In this document: one piece after another, positions 18,370-25,752 of the stretch | Numbering within the stretch: position 1 is the first letter of the stretch | Layout of the letters: each line of letters starts with the position of its first letter | Origin: Bryobacterales bacterium | GTDB taxonomy: Bacteria; Acidobacteriota; Terriglobia; Bryobacterales; Bryobacteraceae | DNA: 33,356 nucleotides | Reading direction: 5' to 3' | Assembly: GCA_003167495.1 (NCBI GenBank) | Contig: PMSX01000051.1 | Location: forward strand, 1-33,356 | Notes under the pieces: generated by a model | Databases searched by the model: none | What the model was told of the DNA's origin: nothing | The model's input: the letters and a program-made list of their open reading frames with translations, nothing else | Translations under genes and position numbers: made by a program

Positions 18370-18400
18370 TATCTGTAGACTTCTGCTTATATCGGTAGAC
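18370..18400. repeat. short direct repeats upstream of the transposase fragment
   Basis: TATCTGTAGAC at 18370-18380 and TATCGGTAGAC at 18390-18400 lie exactly 20 bases apart, just upstream of the transposase start. TniA/Mu-type transposons carry spaced repeats of this kind as transposase sites at their ends, so this may be the left end of the element. No outer terminus was pinned down. Confidence 0.35.
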
Positions 18401-18416
18401 CGCGTGTTGATCCGAT

Positions 18417-18999
18417 GTGAGCAGCCGTGTGTCCGATCCTCTTCTAACGCTTCCGGATTCCGTTTGGAAACCTACGGTGAAACGCGCCAAAGTTTTAGCG
18501 CGATTGGCAGAAATGGAGCACTGCTCGAAGCAGGAGATCCAAAGTGCAGCGACGACCACGCTGAAGATCGGTCGAGCGATGGTATGCCGCCTCTTGGCAC
18601 GGTTCCGAGTTTCCAAGGAGGCTACCTCTTTGCTCCCGTCGCGGCCTGGTCGAAAACCCGGAGCAAAAGAACTCAAGATCGACCAGGAAACAATCGTGGA
18701 CAGATCGATCCGTGAATTCTACCTCTCCAGGCAGAAGCCGTCGGTAGCCGCCTTACATCGTGCAATCGCCTTGGAATACTTTCAAGCAAAGATAGAGAGC
18801 CCTTCTTACAAGGCCGTGAAAAGCGAGTAGAGACATCGACGCTCGGGAGGCAGTTCGCACGCGCGACGGTGGGAAGGCTGCGGCTGATCAATTTCGGTCG
18901 GTGAAATCATCTCTATGCGCCAGCGAGCCGCTCGAATTGGTTCAGATTGATCACACGTTAGTGGATGTAATCGTAGTGGATGACTATGACCGTAAGCCG
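18417..18999 (+). pseudogene. TniA/Mu-type DDE transposase, N-terminal fragment, frameshifted
   Basis: A GTG at 18417 opens an HTH-rich N-terminal region (KVLARLAEMEHCSKQEIQSA, KIGRAMVCRLLARFRVSKEA, RPGRKPGAK, KPSVAALHRAI) ending at a stop at 18828-18830. One frame away the sequence resumes: DIDAREAVRTRDGGKAAADQ, then LELVQIDHTLVDVIVVDDYD, where QIDHT holds the first catalytic Asp of the DDE triad. It then stops matching abruptly near 18999, where an unrelated peptidase fragment begins on the other strand. The remaining Asp and Glu residues, and any TniB-type helper, are absent. This is a dead 5' fragment of a Tn5053/Tn552-like transposon. Confidence 0.7.
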
Positions 19000-19281
19000 A
19001 ATAGGTTCGACATAGGTGGCGATTCCTTCTTCTATCCAGTGATGCTCCTCAGCCACATCTGGAAAGGCCAGGTGAATGAGTTCGTGAGTCATCATCCAGT
19101 CGCGGTCAAGTTGCTCCTGTGTGGTGTGCTGTCCAACTGAAATCCTCGTCAATGCAGGGGAACTGCTCCAAGTCGTACCATGAAATACGCCAGATTTGTC
19201 ACGGACAGGATGCACTGCGATGCGAGTCAAGGCAATAGGAAACCGCCCGTAATAGGAAAGGCGTCGCCGCTCAGCTTGGTC
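19000..19281 (-). pseudogene. zinc metallopeptidase fragment (HExxH)
   Basis: An open minus-strand stretch from after a TAA (19282-19284) to the junction at about 19000 encodes DQAERRRLSYYGRFPIALTR, then VGQHTTQEQLDRDWMMTHEL, IHLAFPDVAEEHHWIEEGIA and TYVEPI. HELIH is a zinc-binding HExxH, and the downstream WIEEG-x-ATY supplies a plausible third ligand Glu, as in gluzincin-type peptidases. No start codon with a ribosome site is present. The 3' end runs into the transposase fragment, so both ends are missing. It is probably a leftover of a periplasmic peptidase interrupted by the transposon. Confidence 0.6.
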
Positions 19282-19435
19282 TTAATTACTCGAACAAACT
19301 GCCTTTTCTAGTGGCCTATCTACTAACACTTTGTGGCCACGGAGCGCCGCCTCTGATGTTAAGCTCGAAATCTGATCGACATGAATCTTCATCTGGTTTG
19401 TCATGGGTCCTACCGTAGAGCCAACAACCGGGTGT

Positions 19436-19993
19436 TTACTGTACCGCTTTGCGTTTAGGCATCGCATCCAGAATTTCTGCCGCCGTGGTGCGCCCACCAT
19501 GCTCCTTGACGATTTTACTGAAAAAGATGACACCTTGGCGATCAATCAAGAACGTCGACGGATATGCTGTTTCATAGGCCGCATCCCATCGGAGTCCATA
19601 TAAATTCGTGAACTCATAACCGGGATCTAACACCAAATCGAAGTTATCCGGGAGTTTTTTATCAGCCAGGAATTCATTCGCCTTAGCTCCAAGTTCCTGG
19701 GGCGGACCGGGGTAGACCATCACCACCCGTGCACCCACGTCTGCAAATCCCGCCGCCTTCTGGATAAAATCCTGAACCTGCCGATTGCAATAGGGGCACT
19801 CGTAACCGGGATATCCCCGGAGCACAACCAATACGACAGGCCCCTTCGAAACGACTTCCGACAAACGGACGCTCTTGCCGTTGGGAGTGGACAAAGCAAA
19901 ATCCGGAGCCTTCTCACTAACGGTGGGCGGGGCAGCCGCCATAATATGAAGCGCGCTGCTGAACACGAACAAGAACATCAAGATGCGATTCAA
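19436..19993 (-). CDS. secreted peroxiredoxin-like (AhpC/TSA) protein
   Basis: A 185-residue protein with an N-terminal signal peptide (MNRILMFLFVFSSALHIMAA) and a thioredoxin-fold domain starting at KAPDFALSTPNGKSVRL. The active-site loop is RGYPGYECPYCNRQ with Cys66 and Cys69 in a CxxC arrangement, instead of the PxxxTxxC of classical peroxiredoxins. This points to an AhpC/TSA-like thiol oxidoreductase acting outside the cytoplasm. YPSTFLIDRQGVI matches the cis-Pro region. The start is a TTG at 19993 with AAAGG seven bases upstream; the first ATG (19978) would cost the positive charge at the signal's n-region. No operon partner is evident. Confidence 0.85.
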   Translation of the reverse strand: MNRILMFLFVFSSALHIMAAAPPTVSEKAPDFALSTPNGKSVRLSEVVSKGPVVLVVLRGYPGYECPYCNRQVQDFIQKAAGFADVGARVVMVYPGPPQELGAKANEFLADKKLPDNFDLVLDPGYEFTNLYGLRWDAAYETAYPSTFLIDRQGVIFFSKIVKEHGGRTTAAEILDAMPKRKAVQ

Positions 19994-20105
19994 GGGTTTA
20001 CCTTTCCTTCAATAAATGACTTAGAGGGCCGTGCCACGGCCTCGTTTGGTTTCTGTTCACGGGCCGAAACTCATAAGGTTAGGGTGCTTAATCTTATTTT
20101 GTGCC

Positions 20106-20402
20106 CTAGGTTTTCGCCGCCAGTATTTCTAGCATTTCTACTCGCGGTGGCGTCGAGAACAGATCCTCAGCCTTTGCAAACAGTGCCTTCGCGATGGCGC
20201 CAGTTAAGTGTTCATTCCGGCCTGCTTCATCGGCAAATGTATCGAAAATGCCATATGTCAAAGGCCCCATTTTTAGCGCATACCATGTAGTGGTGCCCGG
20301 CTCTTGCAGCACCAATGGCTGCGCCGACTTCAAAAACTCTTCTACCTCTTTTCCTTTTTCGGGCTTGGCATCCAACACCACTAACAAAGCAAACTGATCC
20401 AT
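20106..20402 (-). CDS. antibiotic biosynthesis monooxygenase (ABM) domain protein
   Basis: A 98-residue single-domain protein of the dimeric alpha/beta barrel superfamily: FALLVVLDAKPEKGKEVEEF, then TTTWYALKMGPLTYGIFDTF, DEAGRNEHLTGAIAKAL and PRVEMLEILAAK. The pattern of V-x-x-D-A-K-P-G-K, the W/F-rich second strand and the H-L-x-G-x-I-A helix are typical of putative quinol monooxygenases (YgiN-like). The ATG at 20402 has a strong AAGGAGG seven bases upstream, preferred over the open frame to 20429. The left end of the Tn3-type transposon lies 111 bases upstream, so the transposon may have replaced the natural promoter region. Confidence 0.87.
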   Translation of the reverse strand: MDQFALLVVLDAKPEKGKEVEEFLKSAQPLVLQEPGTTTWYALKMGPLTYGIFDTFADEAGRNEHLTGAIAKALFAKAEDLFSTPPRVEMLEILAAKT

Positions 20403-20513
20403 TACTTCCTCCTTCTGTCTCTTTCGCAACTCCCTTCCATTAAGTCACGCATGGGAATAAGTATTTGTTGGACTGAGAAAACCGGTGAAGCATAATCCGG
20501 CGTGTACCTAACT

Positions 20514-20550
20514 GGCCCTACACCGAGATAAGCGCAAAATTTACCCATAG
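20514..20550 (+). repeat. left terminal inverted repeat of the Tn3-type element
   Basis: Begins GGCCCTACACCGAGATAAGC and ends ACCCATAG. It is the inverse of 24352-24388 apart from one C/T difference at position 22. Confidence 0.93.
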
Positions 20551-20587
20551 CGTCTGAAAACGGCGGCGGCAAGGGCTATTGATAGGC

Positions 20588-23500
20588 CTAAGCCTCCTTG
20601 ACAAAGGGCAAAACGGACTGATTCGGCACCATGTCCGGTCGTTTTCGTGGCGGCGGCTGATCATGAAGCCATGGCTCAGGTGGTCTCGCGGTATTCAACG
20701 TGTAGTCGCCAAAGCGCTTAACGCAACTGGTCAGATGGGGACTCAGAAAATTGAGATCTTCAGGAACGACCTCCTGGCCTTCCGCTTTTAAATGAGCGAG
20801 TATCCGGGTCATGTCAACGACATTGTGGAGAATGACGGCGGACGCCACCAGATCGTTGTATCGAAGCCGCTTCTGTTGTTCATCAGGATCATTCTCAGCC
20901 ATGACGCCCTCCCCGTCGAAGGACAGCCATTTCGCGAACGAGTTGTAGAACTCTATTATGTTCGTTGTCGCCGTGACCTCTCTGCGAAGCTGGCTGTTGT
21001 TGATCCATTCCAATAAATAGGTTGTGCGGATGACACGACCGACTTCCTGGGCAACCTGAAACAGCTTGTTCTTTTCGCTTGAATTGCCAAGCTTTCGCAA
21101 CAGCATGGCGGACGAAACTTTTCCGGCAGAAATGGAAAGGACCACTTGCATGAGATCCTCCCAGTGCCGTTCAATGAGTGCCCAGTCGATGGATTCTGAG
21201 AACAACAAATCAATGTGTTCAAAGCGGGTGTCGGGCGAGGGCCGGAAGAACAGCAGGTCCTTCCAATTGCGTATGTGCGGCATCAGCTTGATTCCAAGCA
21301 GATACGCGAAGGCAAAGACAGTTGTTGTCTGGCCATGACTGTCGGAATGGACCGCATCCGGTTGAATGCTCAGATTGGTTTTCATGAGCCCGTCAATGAC
21401 GTAGATGGATTCCTTCACCCCAGGCGGAATGAAGTGAGCAAAGTATGCGATGTAGTTGTTGGCAACGTGGCCGTAGGCCACCGCGCCCATCTTGCGGTAA
21501 CGAAAGTGATAACCAGCCAGCAGATTTTGCTCATAGAAATCGTATTGGGTTCCATCCACAGCAACGGTCTTCCCATTGCCCCATGACTTCGGAAGTTCCA
21601 GTTGCAGATACAGTTCGATCAGCTCACGACGTGCGGCATCGAGCTTGTCTGCCGACATATGACGTTGATTGACAAACGAAAGCGTGTGCGAACTGACCAG
21701 GCCATTCATATGACGTGCGGCCTGGTTGGGACCCAGATTGCAGCCCAGAGCAAAAACCGTGAGCAGATACCGCTCCACAGCCCGATCCAGCTTGGGGTCA
21801 GAACCGGAAACGGGATTAAAATGGCGGGTGAAGTTCGTCCAGCTCTCGACGTTGAACAGAACGTCCAGTAGATTGCGCACCGGCATCCGATGGACGACGG
21901 TCGCCTGCAGGTTGACAGCAGAAACGGGGATCTGCCGGGCTTTGGTCCGTTGGACAACAGGCTCGCCCTGGGCGTTAATGCTGAGCTGATCGTTATGCAC
22001 GAAGTTGGCGTCTGTTTGCTGCCCGGCAGCCAGCAAGGCGTTTTTCAGATGCCCGGCAAGGTCTTTGGCAGTAGCCGGAAGGTTCAACTGTTCGCAGTAC
22101 CGGGCCAGCAGCTCACGGCACTCCTCTCTCGGAAGTAATTGTTCGCGGTGGTCTGCGAAGGATTCACTCCCCCAGACCGTGATGTCGCCAGATTTTAATT
22201 CAGCCGTCAAATAAGAAAAGACGCAGACCTCCAGTTGCCTCCGGTCAACGCGAACCGCGCCTTTAACATCCTGCACAACAAGCGTCTTCCAGCGGTCACT
22301 GGCGAAAGCAAGATCCACGCTGCTGGTTTCGATGTATCGAGGTGATTTGGCAGCGTGGCTCAACACCACCGCAACGGCTTTCAGGAGAGATTCGTCTGCG
22401 GTTGATGTTTCTAGACGTAAAGACTGAATAACCCGAAGCAGCACCTGGCGATGGCTGCGGTAATGACCCCAAAGAAGTGGAAGATAGTTATTCTTGCTCC
22501 ACGCGCGGATCGCCGCGCATTCAACCCGCAGCCTCTCGATCTGTTTTCTGTCTCCCACCAGCTCTTTTATTTGCTGGGCCGCGGCCAATGCATCCTCCTG
22601 CGAGTAGAGAACATCCAGCATGGAATCCAGCGTTTCCACCAGTTTCTCCGTCCGCTCCCGCTGTTCGAGCTGGATTCTCTGCAATTCTTCTTTGGCGCGC
22701 CGGTGGATCGCCATCATACGGCGGAGGAAACATTTCAGCGATGTCATCGCGTGTCCTCACCCGAGCACGCTGCACCAGGCACAACATCAAAGTAAGGCGC
22801 TGCGGTTCCTTGTAGTCCTTCAATTCCGCGATGTCGAGCGCTTTCGCCTCCTGTGCAAAGGAACGAATCTTTGCTGGTGATATGCCGGTTAGAACCTGAT
22901 CCATCAGCCCCAATGATTCAAGCCATTGAAGATGACTCAGCAGCTCCTCGAGATGGGAGAGTGTCGCATTCTTCGCAGATGATCTCACCGCCTGAAACGC
23001 CGATAGCCGCTGGTCGGATTCCGCCAACAACAGGTCGCCCAGTTTGGTGCGCAATTCATCCGTGATGTGGCGCATAACCCAGCCGAATAAACGGCGGTCG
23101 GCAGCAGCATGGGCGCGGTCAGCGAATCGGTCCAGCGTGGAATAGGCAGGAAGTTCAATCCGCTCGCGCTGCAATTCTCCAAGCATGGCATTCACAATGT
23201 CGACCGGGTCGTCAATCATAAAGGCAACGCGGAGCGCTGTTCCTGCGGCGAGGCGGCGGGCCTTCTGGTTGCCATAATAAGGTTCAACTTGCAGCCACTC
23301 CCGGATGAGCTGCCGATGCCGGTACATCGTTTTCGGCCTGTCGTAAACCGCGCGAACCTCTTTATCAAGCTGAAGGCATTGCTTCACATGATTAACGATG
23401 ACCTCCGGCGTTGTCTCCAAAGATGGAAAATAGTGCAGCCGTTGAAAGCACTTTAGAAGAACAGCCAGACTCAGCAAGTGATCGGAATTGCGCGTTTTGG

Positions 23501-23609
23501 ACTTTGCCCACGTTCTTTCCTCCTCGCTCGGCGTGTAGGCGGACTCTAATTCTCGGGATGTAATGACGCGGCCAAAGCGCGGGTAGGCGGTTCGCTCCAA
23601 AGAGGGCAT
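20588..23609 (-). pseudogene. tnpA: Tn3-family transposase TnpA, split by one frameshift
   Basis: Two frames together give one transposase of about 1000 residues. The first (from ATG 23609, with AAGGA upstream) runs 293 codons through the N-terminal DNA-binding region (MPSLERTAYPRFGRVITSRE) to RVRTRDDIAEMF. There one extra base in TTTCCTC near 22733 shifts the frame; the second frame continues FLRRMMAIHRRAKEELQRIQ to 20588. The catalytic residues are all in the second part: Asp in AVDGTQYDFYEQ, Asp in HSDSHGQTT, and Glu in NIIEFYNSFAKW. Nothing else is damaged, so this is either a very recent mutation or a base-calling error. Confidence 0.9.
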
Positions 23610-23675
23610 GCTGTATTTTCCTTAAATAGTGGTTGCCGGGAAGGGGTTCAATGCCGCTGGCAGTGTGAATGGTAT

Positions 23676-23784
23676 TTGCAAAACTCCCAAGTTCTGCAAT
23701 AGAAACTCAGACCCCGCGTTTTCGGCCACTTCTCATTTGCAAAAGTATGGCGCAAAACCTACCGTTTATGCAAGGAGTTGTGCA
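23676..23784. promoter_or_regulatory. res-like region between tnpA and tnpR
   Basis: Three dyads built on the same half-site (TTGCA / TGCAA) occur between the divergent genes: 23676-23699, about 23736-23755 (second half GCGCAA) and about 23768-23784. Serine resolvases act at a res site with three such subsites in this position, which also holds both promoters. The subsite borders are estimates. Confidence 0.5.
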
Positions 23785-24339
23785 ATGAAAATCGGCTATG
23801 CCCGGGTGTCGACGCTCGACCAAAACCTGGATCTGCAACTTCGTGCCTTGAAAAAGGCGGGCTGCGGAAGAGTCTTCAAAGAGAAGGCTTCCGGCGCCAG
23901 CCGCGCGCGGCCAGAGTTCCTGCGAATGATGGATCAGCTCCGGGCCGGAGATTCGGTGGTGGTGTGGAAACTGGACCGTCACGCCAGGTCCACCCGCGAT
24001 TTATTGGATACGATGGAAAAGATCCGCGAGATTGGAGCGAAGTTCCAGTCTCTTTCAGAACCGTGGGCAGACACCACAACCCACGCCGGAAAGATGATCA
24101 TGACTGTTTTCGCCGGCATCGCCGAATTTGAGCGTGATCTCATTCGGGAACGCACCGGCGCTGGCCGTGAAGCCGCCAAACAAAGAGGTGTCCAATTTGG
24201 TCGTCCCCCGAAACTGACTTCCGACCAGAAGCAATTGGGGCTTCGCCTTCTGAACGAAGGCAAGTCCGCTCAGGAGATTGCCGAGATCTTCCACGTCCAC
24301 AGTGCAACCACTTACCGGGTTGCGCTGGCCGATTCTTGA
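23785..24339 (+). CDS. tnpR: serine resolvase/invertase TnpR
   Basis: A 184-residue recombinase. MKIGYARVST carries the nucleophilic Ser9. SGASRARPEF, GDSVVVWKLDRHARSTRDLL with its Arg pair, and FAGIAEFERDLIRERT complete the catalytic domain. A C-terminal Hin-type HTH (EGKSAQEIAEIFHVHSATTY) binds the res subsites. It resolves cointegrates formed during replicative transposition. The ATG at 23785 has AAGGAG seven bases upstream, so the longer open frame from 23629 is not used. The gene ends 12 bases before the right terminal repeat, is intact, and is divergent from tnpA. Confidence 0.94.
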   Translation: MKIGYARVSTLDQNLDLQLRALKKAGCGRVFKEKASGASRARPEFLRMMDQLRAGDSVVVWKLDRHARSTRDLLDTMEKIREIGAKFQSLSEPWADTTTHAGKMIMTVFAGIAEFERDLIRERTGAGREAAKQRGVQFGRPPKLTSDQKQLGLRLLNEGKSAQEIAEIFHVHSATTYRVALADS

Positions 24340-24351
24340 TCGTTTTCGGTC

Positions 24352-24388
24352 CTATGGGTAAATTTTACGCTTATCTCGGTGTAGGGCC
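24352..24388 (-). repeat. right terminal inverted repeat of the Tn3-type element
   Basis: The inverse of 20514-20550 with one mismatch. Immediately outside it the yhcG reading frame begins, so the repeat supplies that frame's last codons. Confidence 0.93.
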
Positions 24389-24744
24389 TTAAAGTGAGTC
24401 CATCCCAATTGTCGCCGCAGTGCGGCGACAATTTCTTCGTCGGGGAAAGCTTGGGCCAATTGGACCATCCGACGCAAATTCTTCTCGCCGAAACCGCGGC
24501 CAAACTCTTGCTCCAATTGTCGCCCCAGCGCGGCGACAATTTGTTTGCCATATTCGGCGCCGCCTTGGGACAGGATATCCACGTGAACGCGCGTGCCGAT
24601 CTGCCAATACAACTGCACCAGGGCGCTGTTCACGTTATGCGCGACAGATCGGCGTGTTTCGACGATCAGGGTTCGTAGTTCCGGCAAGAGCGCGGTGGTC
24701 GCTATCTCAGGAAGCACATGTTCTGTCTCGGGCGGGTCGTTCAT
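24389..24744 (-). pseudogene. YhcG-type PDDEXK nuclease (DUF1016), N-terminal half, cut by the Tn3 element
   Basis: The ATG at 24744 opens 118 codons of the DUF1016 N-terminal domain: IVETRRSVAHNVNSALVQLY, WQIG, GAEYGKQIVAALGRQLEQEF, GRGFGEKNLRRMVQLAQAFP, then IVAALRRQLGWTHF. The match stops at the transposon end and the C-terminal nuclease half is missing. YhcG-like proteins are putative restriction-type or Holliday-junction-type nucleases often found near restriction systems and recombinases. It lies directly downstream of a tyrosine-recombinase pseudogene on the same strand. A short frame between them (24745 to about 24850, ending in AELMHFWPKAF) abuts its start and may be a remnant of a coupled small gene. 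Confidence 0.8.
24407..24541. repeat. two near-identical palindromes inside the yhcG fragment
   Basis: A perfect palindrome at 24407-24433 has 13-base arms beginning AATTGTCGCCGCA around a single central base. A second at 24515-24541 has 10-base arms AATTGTCGCC around seven bases. They are 108 bases apart and encode two similar peptide runs, IVAALRRQL and IVAALGRQL. Confidence 0.8.
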
Positions 24745-24842
24745 TCAAAAGGCTTTCGGCCAGAAATGCATTAGCTCCGCCAATTCTCGCACCACTGGTG
24801 CGACTTTTGTGGAACGGTTTTGAAATACATCGAGCGCAATTC

Positions 24843-25640
24843 TTACAGCGGCATCTTGTGCGACGCGCCCTCGCGGGCGGCGCGCCGGCGTTTGTCGTAA
24901 ATCTGAGTGGTGTGACGTGCCGGTGGCCAAGCAATTCTTTGACCTCCATAATGTCCACGCCGGAATCGAGCAAGAGCGTGGCCGCTGTGGCCCGCAGCGA
25001 ATGCGGCGTGTAGACGCATTCCATCACCTTGTTTCCATCCGGCAATTCCCGCTCGCGCAGCGCGTTGGGCAGCTTGCTCAGATAGTCTTTCAGGATCGTC
25101 CACATGGTGCGCGGCTCCCTCGCGGTCGCCGCCAATTCCTCGGTGTGGGAATGCCGGCGCGGCCGGAAGAGCGGACCGCTCGTGAGTTCGGCGCTCTGCA
25201 GGTACTCGTGGATCGCCTGGGCGGCGGCGTAGTGCAGGCCGATGGTGCGGCGCTTGTCGCCTTTTTCGCGCAAGCGCAGGGTGGCCTCCTCGCCCTCTTG
25301 CCGAAAGTCTTCGACGAGGAGAGAGCAGCCGGTCGCCAGGCGGATGCCGGTATAGAGGTAGAGTTTTACAATGGCGCGGTCGCGATGCGCCAATATCGAA
25401 TCGCCCGCAGACACGTTCAGCAGTTGCCGGGCCCGCGCCGCCGGCAAAGAAAGCGTTTCTTCGTGTGGATCGGACGACTCGCGCGCGATGAATTGCGAAT
25501 GCGCCGGGTTTGGGACCAGGATCGGCAGGCGCAGCTCGGCCGCCGAGAGCGCCAAGTATTTATAAAAGGACGACAGCGCCGAAACCCGGTGGTTGATGGT
25601 CTTGGGCGCGGCGCCAACTCAAGGGCTTCCGCCCAATGAG
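24843..25640 (-). pseudogene. tyrosine recombinase/integrase, frameshifted
   Basis: The N-terminal core-binding part is recognisable near 25600 (KTINHRVSALSSFYKYLALS) but separated by indels from the upstream sequence LSLIGRKPL. The catalytic domain follows: LYLYTGIRLATGCSLLVEDF with the first Arg, GDKRRTIGLHYAAAQAIHEY, PHSLRATAATLLLDSGVDIM with His-Leu-Arg, and EVKELLGHRHVT. Immediately after, one base is missing and the catalytic-Tyr segment TTQIYDKRRRAAREG continues in another frame to a stop at 24843. An uninterrupted frame therefore misses its nucleophile. A shorter copy of the same gene lies at 12922-13116. The 5' end fades out near the ADOP gene stop. Confidence 0.8.
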
Positions 25641-25752
25641 GCTGAGCACTTCACTGGTGTGCCGCGAGTAGGGGCGGCCGCATTCAGTCAGTGATGACGC
25701 TCCGTGCATGAGCGAGCGTTGGTGGCAAGTTTTGCGGGGAACGAGATTGGGT

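Larger units (their letters stand above)
20514..24388. mobile_element. Tn3-family transposon, 3875 bp, with 37-bp terminal inverted repeats
   Basis: The element is bounded by matching inverted repeats (20514-20550 and 24352-24388, 36 of 37 identical, beginning GGCCCTACACCG). Inside are a large tnpA on the minus strand and a serine resolvase on the plus strand with a res-like region between, the Tn3/gamma-delta layout. No passenger gene is present. The five bases outside each end (TAACT and TTAAA) do not form a target duplication. The right end sits exactly where a yhcG gene stops; the missing half is not on the left side. Confidence 0.93.
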
